28,263 bases of DNA from JBOGGX01 sp050744245 (GCA_050744245.1 JBOGGX010000200.1:1-28263); one strand, 5' to 3'; numbered from the stretch's first letter, positions 6,309-14,184 are shown. A program made the numbers and translations. Notes: generated by a model from the sequence alone, not told the origin.

Positions 6309-9300
6309 TCAGCTGCAGCCGCTGGTGGTGCCGCAGCTCGGGCAGGCGTGGCACGAGCCGGCCCGCTGCATGCGGACGCCGCACTGGTAGCAGATCGGCG
6401 CGTCGCTGTCGTCGAGCTGGCCGCTGAAGATGCCGGTCGGCCCCGGGTTGACGCTGGCGTCGCCCGGCGGCTCGGTGACCCCGGCCCGGTCGAGCATCGG
6501 GGTGCCGCCGGCGAGGGTCGTTGCCGACTCGATCGACGGCGGATCGGGCGGCACGTCGAGCCCGGTGCGGGTCTCGATCGCGGTCTCCTCCACGCCGGGC
6601 AGGGTCGGCTGGGACCGTTCGCCCACGGTGAGGATGCCGAGCTCGGCCCGCTCCTCGAAGCTCAGGTACTCGACCGCCAGCCGGCGGAACATGTAGTCCA
6701 TCAGGCTCGACGCGAACCGGATGTCGGGATCGTCGGTCATACCCGCCGGCTCGAACCGCATGTTGGTGAAGGCCTCGACGAAGCTGCGCAGCGGCACGCC
6801 GTACTGGAGGCCATGGCTGACCGAGATGGCGAAGGCGTCCATGATGCCGGCCAGGGTCGAGCCCTGCTTCGACACGCGGATGAAGATCTCGCCCGGCCGG
6901 CCGTCCTCGTACTCGCCGACGGTGACGAAGCCCTTGCAGTCGGCCACCCGGAACTCGAAGGTGCGGGACCGCCGGTGGCGGGGCAGCTTCTTGCGCACCG
7001 GCTCCCGGACGATCTTCTCGACCACCTTCTCGACGACGGTCTCGATCACCTCGGGCTCGACCGGGGCCACCGCCTTCTTGGCCGTCGACAGGGGCTGGGC
7101 GACCTTGCAGTTGTCGCGGTAGATGGCCACCGCCTTGATGCCGAGCCGCCATGCGTCGATGTGGAGCCGCTCGACGTCGTCGACCGAGACGTCCTCCGGC
7201 AGGTTGACCGTCTTCGAGATGGCGCCCGAGATGAAGGGTTGGACCGCGCCCATCATCCTGATGTGGCCGTAGTAGTGGATGACGTTGTCGCCCATCGAGC
7301 AGGCGAACACGGGGAGGTGGGCGGCGTCGAGGTGCGGGGCGCCGACGATCGACTTGTGCTCGTCGATGTGGGCCACGATCTCGTCGACCTGGGCCCGGTC
7401 GTAGCCCAGGCGACCCAGGGCACGCGGCACGGTCTGGTTGACGATCGACATGTTGCCCCCGCCCACCAGCTTCTTCATCTTGACCAGCGACAGGTCGGGC
7501 TCGACCCCCGTCGTGTCGCAGTCCATGAGGAGGCCGATCGTGCCGGTGGGGGCGAGCACCGAGGCCTGGGAGTTGCGCACGCCATAGCGCTCGGCCAGCT
7601 CGCAGGCGTTGTCCCACGCCTGTTGGGCCGCGGACAAGAGGTCGGCCGGGACCAGGTCCTCGTCGATCGCCGCCACCTGCTGGCGATGCTGATCGAGCAC
7701 CCGCAGCATGGGCTCCTGGTTGTCGCTGTACCCGGCGAACGGCCCCATCCGCGAGGCGGTGCGGGCCGACACCTCGTAGGCGTGGCCGGTCATGAGGGCG
7801 GTGATGGCGCCGGCCAGGGCCCGACCCTCGTCGCTGTCGTAGGGAAGCCCGAGCGCCATGAGGAGGGCGCCGAGGTTGGCGTAGCCGAGACCGAGTTCGC
7901 GGAACCGGCGGGCGTTCTGGGCGATCTTCTCGGTCGGATAGTCGGCGAACCCGACCAGGATCTCCTGGGCGGTGAAGACGACCTCGACCGCGTGTGTGAA
8001 GTCGTCGATGGCGAACTCGTTGTCGTCGTCGAGGAACTTGAGCAGGTTGAGCGAGGCCAGATTGCATGCCGAATCATCGAGGTGCATGTATTCGCTGCAG
8101 TTCCGCACGACCACGCCATTGACGATGTAGGAGTGGTTTCGCGGCTCGCTCAGGTTGTAGGTGAGCTCGATGCCGTCGTCGATGCGCTCGACCAGCGTGG
8201 CCGTGGTAGCGACGTCGTTGGCGGTGCGAGCGAGCACGATCTCGCGGAGCCGGGCGGCCTTCGCCGACAGGCCGAACCCGATCTCGGCCGCGAACCGATC
8301 GAGCGAGCCAGATGTGATCCGAAGGTCGTACGAAGCTTTGCGCTCGTCGCTGAGCGCCGTCCCGTCGGCACGGGTGTAGCGGAAGTTGCTCATCCCGGCA
8401 GGGTTCGCGGCGTAGATGCAACTGGCGATGCCGAAGGTGGACAGGAGCTGCTGGACCCCGCGTAGCAGCTCGGCCGAGATCGAAACCAGCCCGACATAGC
8501 GATCAGTGCCGGAAATGGAGACACAACCGTCGGCGTCGAAGAGGCCGCGCAAGAAGGCGGCCACGATCGACGGCGGCGCCTGCTCGATGGCCCACGGCAC
8601 CTCCTTGTGCTCGCCGGTCACCGACTTCACACCGAGGTTCTCGAGGAAGCGCTTGAAGGGCCTGCGGCTCAACCGCAGCTGAACGGTGCCGTTTGACTGT
8701 TCGCTGACCTTCAGCGGGCGATCGCCGTTGATCCACTCGACCAGCTCCTGGTGTCTGGGCAGGATCTCGGCGCGGTCGTCGGCGGATCCATAGATCGTGA
8801 CAGTCGTGTTGTTGGACGTCGATCCATCACCGATGAGCCAGCCGAGGTAGTGGGCGAAGTCGTCGTCCCAGACATCGGGAAGCCGGATCTCGTCGCTGCG
8901 GTCGAACGGCTTTCTGTAATACCCAGGGTCGTTCGGGATCGGGATCTCCCACGTCTGCGCGCTCACCGCCGGTGTCGGGAGATCGAGCGTGCGGACCCTG
9001 TCGTCGGCGGTCAACTCGCCCGCCTCGACCCAGCCCCGGTTGGCGGTGAAGATGCGGTGGTTTGGAGTGCAACGCATCTCCATGCCGTTGTCGAACCGCA
9101 ATCGCACGATCGGGTTGCGACCGGTGATCATGAACGCGTCGGGCGAGGTGAGCCCGACGGCTTGAGCCGGCGCGTCGGGATTTGTGATGTCGTGGGTGTA
9201 GACCGCGAACTCCTCACCGGCGTTCACCCGGTCGACGAGGGCCTGGAACCGGATGAGTCCCTTGTCGGTGTGGACGCGCGCGTCGCCAGGGAAGCAGGGA

Positions 9301-11429
9301 TTGCTGGCGTTGATGCGGCCCGTGTTGGCCGCCGTGTGCCAGCGGTTGATGGTCGTGTCGAACTGCAGTCCGGGATCGGCGCACTCCCATGCCGCCTCGT
9401 TGAGCTGGCGGAACAGCTCACGGGCCTTGACCGTCGTAGCCACCTCGCCGGTGGTGACCGCGGTCAGTTCCCAGTCGCCTTCGTCGATGACGGCCCGCAT
9501 GAACTCGTCGGTGACCCGCACCGAGTTGTTGGCGTTCTGGTACTGCAGGGAATGGGAGTCACGTCCGTCGAGGTCCATGTCGAACCCGGCGTCGCGCAGC
9601 ACTCGGGCCTTGCGCTCCTCGAGCGCCTTGCACCAGATGAACTCCTCGATGTCGGGATGGTCGACGTCGAGGATCACCATCTTGGCCGCCCGTCTGGTTT
9701 TACCCCCGGACTTGATCGTGCCGGCCGAGGCGTCGGCGCCCCGCATGAACGAGACCGGGCCCGATGCCGTGCCGCCGCCCTTGAGCAACTCGACCGAGGA
9801 ACGGATCTTCGACAGGTTGACCCCGGCGCCCGACCCGCCCTTGAATATCACCCCCTCCTCGGCATACCAGTTGAGGATCGAGTCGATGGTGTCGTCGACC
9901 GACAGGATGAAACAGTTGTGCACCCGAAGGTTGCCTGACAGGTACTCGCCGCTCTCGGTCTGGATGTCGTAGACCTCCATCTCACCGAGGTCGTCGATCC
10001 GCTCGATCTCGAGCCGCTTCGTCGGACGGTCGGCGATGCCGGGAAGCAGCAACGAACGATCGAGCTTCTCGGACTTGATCGGGTCGATGAACCCGATGTC
10101 CGCCGCAAAACGGATTCTGTCGGGCAGCGACCGGATTGCGAGCGACCAGCATCCGTGCCGGCCGGGCCGAGCGTCTCGCCTGAAGCGAACCCGGCTGAAG
10201 ATGCCGAACCGGCCGAGCAGCGTCTGAACGCCGCGCACCAGCGGCTCGGAGATCATGTCGAGGCCGACGGCTGCCGCTCGCGTCCGCACCGAGACGTAGC
10301 CCTCCGCCTGGAACAGGCTCCTCAGATAGGACGCCACGACGGGGAGCGGCGCCGCGAAGAGGGCAGGCGGCACGGCCATGTCGGTGCCGCGGGTGCGAAG
10401 ATCCCATCGGTCCACAAGGTCTCGGAGCGGCGCTCCGTACAGCCGAACCCGCCTGCCGTCGAGGTGCTCGGACTGGGTGGCAAACGGTCGCCCGTGCCGA
10501 TGGACGCCCGGCAGGACTCGATCGATCGCTCGGCTCACCCACTCATGCTCGGCCGGGGTGACGGTCAAGGCTTCGATGGTGAGCGACCGGTTCGTGCCCT
10601 GGTCGTACTGGCCGATGAAACCGTCGGCCTGGAGCCAACCGGCGAGCGCCGCCTCGGCGATGTCCGTCGAGGAGAACTGACCAGAACCCCACGACTCCAC
10701 CCTGTGCCACTCGACCTGGTCGCCGGGCACCAGCGTGCCTGCCTCGCGGAAGCTCCCGGTTCCCTCACCGCTCGCACGCCACACGAGATGATCGGGGGTG
10801 ACGTCGAGCGTGTGACCGGACTTCGTGTGGAGGCGCAACACCCGCCGGACACCGTTCGCCGTCACCGCCACGATCCGCGTCACACCACTGGCGTCGAGGA
10901 CCTTCTCACCCACCGCATCGGTCTCGACCAGCCGACCGATCGGGATCGAACCCTCGGGTGTCGCCACCAGGGCGTCGTAGGGCTGGCACGCGCTCGCCTG
11001 TTGCGGCACGCCCTTGACGCCGATGTTGAACCACACCGGGCTGTTGAAGGCGGCCCGCTGGGTGACGACCAGGTAGGTGAGTTCGGCCCGGAACGCTTCG
11101 GCCTCGTCGTCGTCGATGAAGTAGCCACCATCGACGCCCCACCTGGTGATGGTGTCGACGACGCGGTCGACCACCTGGCGGACCGACCACTCGCGTTCGG
11201 GCGTGCCGAGCGTGCCGCGGAAGTACTTCTGGGAGACGATGTTGGTGGCGTTCTGCGACCAGTCGGCCGGCACCTCGACCCCGAGTTGCTCGAAGGCGAC
11301 CGAGCCGTCCCGGAAGTTCACGATGCGGGCGTCTCGTCGATCCCACGCGACCTCGTCGTAGGGATGGGCTGACGCGGACGTGAAGTGCCGGCGGATACCG
11401 ATGCCGGACCGTTCCGGGGCTACTGCCAT
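6309..11429 (-). CDS. nrdJ: Adenosylcobalamin-dependent (class II) ribonucleotide reductase with two inteins
   Basis: One frame of 1706 residues; removing two inteins (358 and 399 residues) leaves 949, the usual size for actinobacterial NrdJ. It reduces ribonucleotides to deoxyribonucleotides with a B12-derived radical, without needing oxygen. Extein landmarks: VWFNIGVKG-VPQQASA | CFILSVDDTIDSILNWY, GGSGAGVNLSKIRSS, NRWHTAANTGRINASNP | CSEYMHLDDSACNLASLNLL, and PTGTIGLLMDCDTTGVEPD. The NPC-S-E site holds the likely thiyl-radical Cys and the catalytic Glu; the Cys of SACFILS and that of SACNLAS should be the redox pair. The C-terminus has Cys pairs (ICYQCG, CHACPSCGTTSGC) typical of the thiol relay tail. 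Start ATG has AAGGAG six bases upstream. NrdR probably controls it. Confidence 0.95.
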   Translation of the reverse strand: MAVAPERSGIGIRRHFTSASAHPYDEVAWDRRDARIVNFRDGSVAFEQLGVEVPADWSQNATNIVSQKYFRGTLGTPEREWSVRQVVDRVVDTITRWGVDGGYFIDDDEAEAFRAELTYLVVTQRAAFNSPVWFNIGVKGVPQQASACQPYDALVATPEGSIPIGRLVETDAVGEKVLDASGVTRIVAVTANGVRRVLRLHTKSGHTLDVTPDHLVWRASGEGTGSFREAGTLVPGDQVEWHRVESWGSGQFSSTDIAEAALAGWLQADGFIGQYDQGTNRSLTIEALTVTPAEHEWVSRAIDRVLPGVHRHGRPFATQSEHLDGRRVRLYGAPLRDLVDRWDLRTRGTDMAVPPALFAAPLPVVASYLRSLFQAEGYVSVRTRAAAVGLDMISEPLVRGVQTLLGRFGIFSRVRFRRDARPGRHGCWSLAIRSLPDRIRFAADIGFIDPIKSEKLDRSLLLPGIADRPTKRLEIERIDDLGEMEVYDIQTESGEYLSGNLRVHNCFILSVDDTIDSILNWYAEEGVIFKGGSGAGVNLSKIRSSVELLKGGGTASGPVSFMRGADASAGTIKSGGKTRRAAKMVILDVDHPDIEEFIWCKALEERKARVLRDAGFDMDLDGRDSHSLQYQNANNSVRVTDEFMRAVIDEGDWELTAVTTGEVATTVKARELFRQLNEAAWECADPGLQFDTTINRWHTAANTGRINASNPCFPGDARVHTDKGLIRFQALVDRVNAGEEFAVYTHDITNPDAPAQAVGLTSPDAFMITGRNPIVRLRFDNGMEMRCTPNHRIFTANRGWVEAGELTADDRVRTLDLPTPAVSAQTWEIPIPNDPGYYRKPFDRSDEIRLPDVWDDDFAHYLGWLIGDGSTSNNTTVTIYGSADDRAEILPRHQELVEWINGDRPLKVSEQSNGTVQLRLSRRPFKRFLENLGVKSVTGEHKEVPWAIEQAPPSIVAAFLRGLFDADGCVSISGTDRYVGLVSISAELLRGVQQLLSTFGIASCIYAANPAGMSNFRYTRADGTALSDERKASYDLRITSGSLDRFAAEIGFGLSAKAARLREIVLARTANDVATTATLVERIDDGIELTYNLSEPRNHSYIVNGVVVRNCSEYMHLDDSACNLASLNLLKFLDDDNEFAIDDFTHAVEVVFTAQEILVGFADYPTEKIAQNARRFRELGLGYANLGALLMALGLPYDSDEGRALAGAITALMTGHAYEVSARTASRMGPFAGYSDNQEPMLRVLDQHRQQVAAIDEDLVPADLLSAAQQAWDNACELAERYGVRNSQASVLAPTGTIGLLMDCDTTGVEPDLSLVKMKKLVGGGNMSIVNQTVPRALGRLGYDRAQVDEIVAHIDEHKSIVGAPHLDAAHLPVFACSMGDNVIHYYGHIRMMGAVQPFISGAISKTVNLPEDVSVDDVERLHIDAWRLGIKAVAIYRDNCKVAQPLSTAKKAVAPVEPEVIETVVEKVVEKIVREPVRKKLPRHRRSRTFEFRVADCKGFVTVGEYEDGRPGEIFIRVSKQGSTLAGIMDAFAISVSHGLQYGVPLRSFVEAFTNMRFEPAGMTDDPDIRFASSLMDYMFRRLAVEYLSFEERAELGILTVGERSQPTLPGVEETAIETRTGLDVPPDPPSIESATTLAGGTPMLDRAGVTEPPGDASVNPGPTGIFSGQLDDSDAPICYQCGVRMQRAGSCHACPSCGTTSGCS
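8100..9296 (-). other. Intein 2 in NrdJ (LAGLIDADG homing endonuclease)
   Basis: Residues 712-1110 of the precursor (399 residues), between INASNP and the +1 Cys of CSEYMHLDD. It begins with Cys (CFPGDARVHTDKG), has the block B motif CTPNHRIFT (TxxH), and two endonuclease helices, YLGWLIGDGS (861-870) and LRGLFDADGCVS (960-971), each with its acidic residue. It ends NHSYIVNGVVVRN followed by Cys. The penultimate residue is Arg instead of the usual His. It therefore looks like a complete splicing and homing element, and sits exactly before the probable thiyl-radical cysteine. Confidence 0.93.
9915..10988 (-). other. Intein 1 in NrdJ (LAGLIDADG homing endonuclease)
   Basis: Residues 148-505 of the precursor (358 residues), between VPQQASA and the +1 Cys of CFILSVDD. 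It begins CQPYDALVATPEGSIPIGRL, has block B DVTPDHLVW (TxxH), endonuclease helices ALAGWLQADGF (Asp269) and LRSLFQAEGYVS (Glu376), and ends EVYDIQTESGEYLSGN-LRVHN followed by Cys, with the usual penultimate His. Both acidic endonuclease residues remain, so homing activity is possible. It resembles intein 2 over the second endonuclease repeat (VRGVQTLLGRFGIFSRV versus LRGVQQLLSTFGIASCI). Confidence 0.93.
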
Positions 11430-11549
11430 TGCGGGCTCCTTGTCTCGCCGCCTGCGGAGATGGCGACGGCGACGGTTACGTGACCAGGGTGCCGGTCCGA
11501 CGACCGCACCCCAACATGTGGTGGTGGAAACCGGGTTTCCGAGGGAAGT

Positions 11550-11578
11550 GGCACAAGATGTGCCAAATCACAGATGTG
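11550..11578. promoter_or_regulatory. Paired CACA-TGTG palindromes over the nrdJ start point (possible NrdR sites)
   Basis: GGCACAAGATGTGCC (11550-11564) and CACAGATGTG (11569-11578) are two dyads, 16-17 bases between centres, downstream of the nrdJ -10. NrdR represses reductase genes through paired boxes with CAC...GTG ends, and nrdR is in this window. The sequences do not match the full 16-base NrdR consensus, so this is a position-based proposal. A third dyad, GGAAACC-G-GGTTTCC, lies at 11526-11540. Confidence 0.4.
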
Positions 11579-11579
11579 T

Positions 11580-11607
11580 AGTTTAGCCCGCCGGTCGCGG
11601 ACGTCAA
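11580..11607 (-). promoter_or_regulatory. nrdJ promoter
   Basis: On the minus strand TTGACG (11607-11602) and TAAACT (11585-11580) are separated by 16 bases, a good vegetative promoter for actinobacteria. Transcription would begin near 11573, giving a leader of about 140 bases before the nrdJ ATG. Palindromes lie right over the expected start point. Confidence 0.6.
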
Positions 11608-12032
11608 CGGTACGTGGAGCGCGAAGGCGCAGGTCAGAAGCTGCTCGCGAAGATTCGCACGAGAAGGTGTAGCGGCTGCGGCCCACCCGGGCCGGGTCGT
11701 CCAAGGACCGGGAGCGTCGGATCCCGCTCAGGCACTCCCAACCTGCCACCCCTGAATCAATCGACGCGCGCGGCCCCCAAGGAGTCGTCCACCGCTGTGT
11801 CGCCTCCGAACGGCTGCCACCATCCGCGCCTTCGCCCTCCACACGGGTTTCCCCGCTCGGCGAGACCCTACGGACCCTGACCTGTGGACGGGTAGAGGGT
11901 AAGGCTGTGAATTCTCGGTGGACCGCAGCGTGGTTCTCCACAGTCCTCGACCGTCATCACCCGGCCCCCCCGGCTTCGTTCGGGTCGACGAGTCTTGACT
12001 ACGGTCCGACCCTCGGTGACCATGCGCCAACC
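11608..12032. other. Intergenic stretch without a recognisable gene
   Basis: About 425 bases separate the nrdJ promoter from the ribD-like start. Short open frames here have no family resemblance and poor third-position GC bias. I looked for a cobalamin riboswitch, RNase P RNA and tmRNA hallmarks and saw none. A TTGACT at 11995-12000 and a TACGGT at 12000-12005 near the right end are too close together to form a -35/-10 pair; TACGGT alone could be a -10 for the ribD-like gene. Confidence 0.5.
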
Positions 12033-12809
12033 ATGCGCCAGCTGATCCCGGAGCCCGTCGACGAGGTCGACCCGCTCGACGTCTATGCCGCCCAGACCCG
12101 GCAGCCCCACGACGGCCGGCCCTGGGTGGTGCTCAACATGGTGGCGAGCGCCGACGGCGCCAGCGCGATCGACGGCCGAGCCGGTGGACTCGGCGGGCCG
12201 GCCGATCAACGGGTGCTCTCGACGTTGCGGCTGCTGGCCGACGTCGTGCTCGTCGGCGCAGGCACCATCCGGGCCGAGGGCTACGGACCCCACCGTCCCT
12301 CGGCCGCGATGCGCGCCATGCGCGAGGCCAGGGGACAGACGCCTGCGGCGGCGTTCGCCATTCCGACCTCGTCGCTCGACCTCGACCCATCGGCCCCGTT
12401 GTTCACCGAGACCGAGGCCTCGAGCCGCACCATGGTCTTCGTGCCGTCGTCGATCGACGCGGCGCGGCGTGTCGCCTTCGAAGGGGTGGCCGACGTTGTC
12501 GCCATGGGCGACGCCACCGTCGATCTCTCCGGGGTTCTGGCCGAGCTTGGGTGGCGGGGCGCCGATGTCGTGCTGTGCGAGGGCGGCCCGATCCTCAACG
12601 GCCTGCTGCTCGCCGAGGGGTTGATCGACGAGCTGTGCCTGACCATCTCGCCGGTGCTCGTAGGCGGCCCGGCGGCGCGCGTCATCCACGGGACCCTGGT
12701 CCTGCCGAACCCTCTCGACCTGCGGTTGGCGGGCGTTCTCGAGGCCGACGACGGCTTCCTGTTCCTGCGGTACCTGCGGTACTTCCGGCGCACGGTCGAC
12801 ACGAGCTGA
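12033..12809 (+). CDS. RibD C-terminal (dihydrofolate reductase-like) domain protein
   Basis: 258 residues with the RibD reductase fold alone and no deaminase half. Motifs: PWVVLNMVASADGASAIDGRAGG near residue 30 (substrate/cofactor loop), ADVVLVGAGTIRAEGYGP, and GADVVLCEGGPILNGLLLAEGLIDELCLTISPVLVGG, the NADPH-binding GGP region. Full RibD uses this domain for the 5-amino-6-ribosylaminouracil phosphate reduction in riboflavin synthesis. Actinobacteria also carry stand-alone versions of this length (for example Rv2671 of M. tuberculosis), for which a dihydrofolate-reductase-like role has been reported. No riboflavin genes are nearby, so its true substrate is open. ATG at 12033 was chosen because the conserved region begins soon after. 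Confidence 0.8.
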   Translation: MRQLIPEPVDEVDPLDVYAAQTRQPHDGRPWVVLNMVASADGASAIDGRAGGLGGPADQRVLSTLRLLADVVLVGAGTIRAEGYGPHRPSAAMRAMREARGQTPAAAFAIPTSSLDLDPSAPLFTETEASSRTMVFVPSSIDAARRVAFEGVADVVAMGDATVDLSGVLAELGWRGADVVLCEGGPILNGLLLAEGLIDELCLTISPVLVGGPAARVIHGTLVLPNPLDLRLAGVLEADDGFLFLRYLRYFRRTVDTS

Positions 12810-12883
12810 CGCCGGGCGTCTCGCCACCCGCCGGGCCGCACCGGGGCCGCACCGGACGGCGAGCACGCCGGCCCTCGGGGCGG

Positions 12884-12889
12884 GATACT
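12884..12889 (+). promoter_or_regulatory. -10 element of a leaderless promoter (RemA-like gene)
   Basis: GATACT ends 7 bases before the ATG at 12897, so transcription should begin at or next to the start codon. No Shine-Dalgarno is present. Confidence 0.5.
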
Positions 12890-12896
12890 GGCCGTC

Positions 12897-13265
12897 ATGG
12901 CAGTCGAGCCGCACATGGTGTTCCTCGGGTTCGGGAAGTACGCCCGGTCGGACCGGATCTACGCCCTCGAGCCCATCATCGGCGAGGAGCGCGGCGGTGG
13001 TCGCCGGACCCGTGTGTGGGTCGAGGGCGTGGGCGAGCCGATCATCGCCTCCCGCACGGAACGAACCATCCTCGACGACATGGGACAGGACGCCGCGTCA
13101 CAGGCGCCGATCGTCGACGAGGCGCTCGACCTGGCCGAGCGGCTGGCCGCCGCGGTGGACGCCGGCCGGGTCGACCTCGGTGATCTCGGCCGCCGGGCCC
13201 GCCACCTGCTGGAGGCGACCGCTCGCGGTGGTGAGGGCGGGGCCGGATCAGAAGCGCTGTTCTGA
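12897..13265 (+). CDS. RemA-like (DUF370 family) protein
   Basis: 122 residues. The first 60 resemble RemA of Bacillus: VFLGFGKYARSDRIYALEPI aligns with the RemA start NIGFGN...NR-ISIVSP, and GGRRTRVWVEGVGEPIIASR with GRRTRAVIV...HIILSA, followed by TERTILDDM where RemA has PETV. RemA is a DNA-binding activator forming ring oligomers; whether this protein binds DNA is unknown. The linker between the two blocks is shorter than in RemA, and a C-terminal tail of about 50 residues (an Ala/Leu helix, LDLAERLAAAVDAGRVDLG, then a Gly-rich end) is extra. The gene is leaderless and converges on nrdR. Confidence 0.6.
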   Translation: MAVEPHMVFLGFGKYARSDRIYALEPIIGEERGGGRRTRVWVEGVGEPIIASRTERTILDDMGQDAASQAPIVDEALDLAERLAAAVDAGRVDLGDLGRRARHLLEATARGGEGGAGSEALF

Positions 13266-13297
13266 CCGACGCCGCGTCGGCGCCGGCCCCCTCCTGG

Positions 13298-13335
13298 CTG
13301 AGCGAGGGCCTCAGTCCGGCCGGCGTTCGCTCAGC
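13298..13335. terminator. Hairpin between convergent remA-like gene and nrdR
   Basis: GCTGAGCGA (13298-13306) pairs perfectly with TCGCTCAGC (13327-13335) around a 20-base loop. It lies between the RemA-like stop and the nrdR stop and overlaps the latter. There is no T-run, so it would act as a factor-assisted or bidirectional terminator, if at all. Confidence 0.4.
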
Positions 13336-13996
13336 GGCGACGGCCTGCGGCCGAGTCGACCTCTGCGGCCGGCGGCGGCTCGGGGCCGGCTGCGTGCCGT
13401 CCGGGTTCGGCGGCGCGCGGACCGGGATCGGCCGCCGGCTCAACGGCATCCGGCCCTTCGGCGTCCTGCCCTTCAGGGTCGGCCGTTGGCGGCGCTTCGG
13501 CGTCGGCGGGTGGCGATTTGGGCTCGGACAGCTTGGTGAGCGGGTTCAGCCCGCTGAGCGAGGTGGCCTCACGCTCGAAGTCGGCCGGATCCTCGAAGCC
13601 CTTGTAGACGCTGGCGAAGCGCAGGTACACGACCGGGTCGAGCGCCCGCAACCGGTCGAGCACCGCCACGCCAACCTCCTGGGTGGTGACCTCGGTCACC
13701 CCGGCCAGCCGCAGCCACTCATCGACCTCGGCCGCGAGGAGTTCGACCTGCTCATCGGTGACCGGGCGGTACTTGGCCGCCTGCCGTACACCACCGGCGA
13801 TCTTCGACCTGTCGAACGGCTCGCGGGTGCCCGACCGCTTGACGACGACGACCGTTGCCTCCTCGCAACGCTCATATGTTGTGAAGCGCCATCCGCAGGC
13901 CAGGCACTGCCGCCGGCGCCGGATCGCCGAACCGTCGTCGGCCGCCCGCGAGTCGACCACCTTGTCGTCGTCGACGTTGCAGCGCGGGCACCGCAT
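13331..13996 (-). CDS. nrdR: Transcriptional repressor NrdR with long C-terminal tail
   Basis: 221 residues against the usual 150-160. Zinc ribbon Cys3, Cys6, Cys31 and Cys34 (MRCPRCNVDDDKVVDSR, RRRQCLACGWRFTTYER), then an ATP-cone (VVKRSGTREPFDRSKIAGGVR to YLRFASVYKGFEDPADF, about residues 50-140). NrdR senses ATP/dATP and represses ribonucleotide reductase genes; nrdJ 2 kb away is the obvious target. After residue 150 there is a Pro/Glu/Ala-rich tail of about 70 residues, probably disordered. I start at ATG 13996, which gives the conserved MRCP; a -10 TAGGGT lies 7 bases upstream (leaderless). The open frame continues far upstream in this GC-rich DNA, but that part is not coding. Confidence 0.93.
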   Translation of the reverse strand: MRCPRCNVDDDKVVDSRAADDGSAIRRRRQCLACGWRFTTYERCEEATVVVVKRSGTREPFDRSKIAGGVRQAAKYRPVTDEQVELLAAEVDEWLRLAGVTEVTTQEVGVAVLDRLRALDPVVYLRFASVYKGFEDPADFEREATSLSGLNPLTKLSEPKSPPADAEAPPTADPEGQDAEGPDAVEPAADPGPRAAEPGRHAAGPEPPPAAEVDSAAGRRR

Positions 13997-14003
13997 GCCC
14001 GGG

Positions 14004-14009
14004 ACCCTA
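14004..14009 (-). promoter_or_regulatory. -10 element of the leaderless nrdR promoter
   Basis: TAGGGT on the minus strand, seven bases (CCCGGGC) before the nrdR ATG. The spacing places the transcription start at the start codon. Confidence 0.5.
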
Positions 14010-14073
14010 CCGTTTGCCCCTGACCGCTGGCCGAGGCGGAGCGCCGGTCGATGCTCGCCGCCGCCGACCTGAA

Positions 14074-14154
14074 CGGAGGAAGCTCTCTCGTTACCCCTTC
14101 CGGGATGTCGTATGCCAGACGACGAAGCGTCGACAGACGAGAGAGCTTCCTCCG
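14074..14154. repeat. Perfect 18-bp inverted repeat between the LysM gene and nrdR
   Basis: CGGAGGAAGCTCTCTCGT (14074-14091) and its exact reverse complement (14137-14154) flank 45 bases, within which GTCGT and ACGAC form a smaller stem. The element follows the LysM gene stop by about 30 bases on the minus strand and lies about 65 bases upstream of the nrdR promoter. It has no T-run. It could be a structured 3' end, a small RNA, or a remnant of a short mobile element. Confidence 0.7.
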
Positions 14155-14184
14155 CCGACATCCTGTCGCCCGGCGCCCCGCCCG

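Noticed and set aside
6348..8465. 705-residue plus-strand open frame opposite nrdJ
   Set aside because: Antisense shadow of nrdJ and intein 2; no recognisable domain.
6309..11429. Fusion protein or assembly chimera because of the 1706-residue length
   Set aside because: Both extra segments have full intein motifs and exact Cys...Asn-Cys boundaries; removing them restores a normal NrdJ.
11430..11573. Cobalamin riboswitch in the nrdJ leader
   Set aside because: The leader is short and I could not find the B12 box or the conserved core; B12 dependence of the enzyme alone is not evidence.
14074..14154. Integron attC site or classic Rho-independent terminator
   Set aside because: The core-site sequences of attC are absent, and there is no T-run after either arm.
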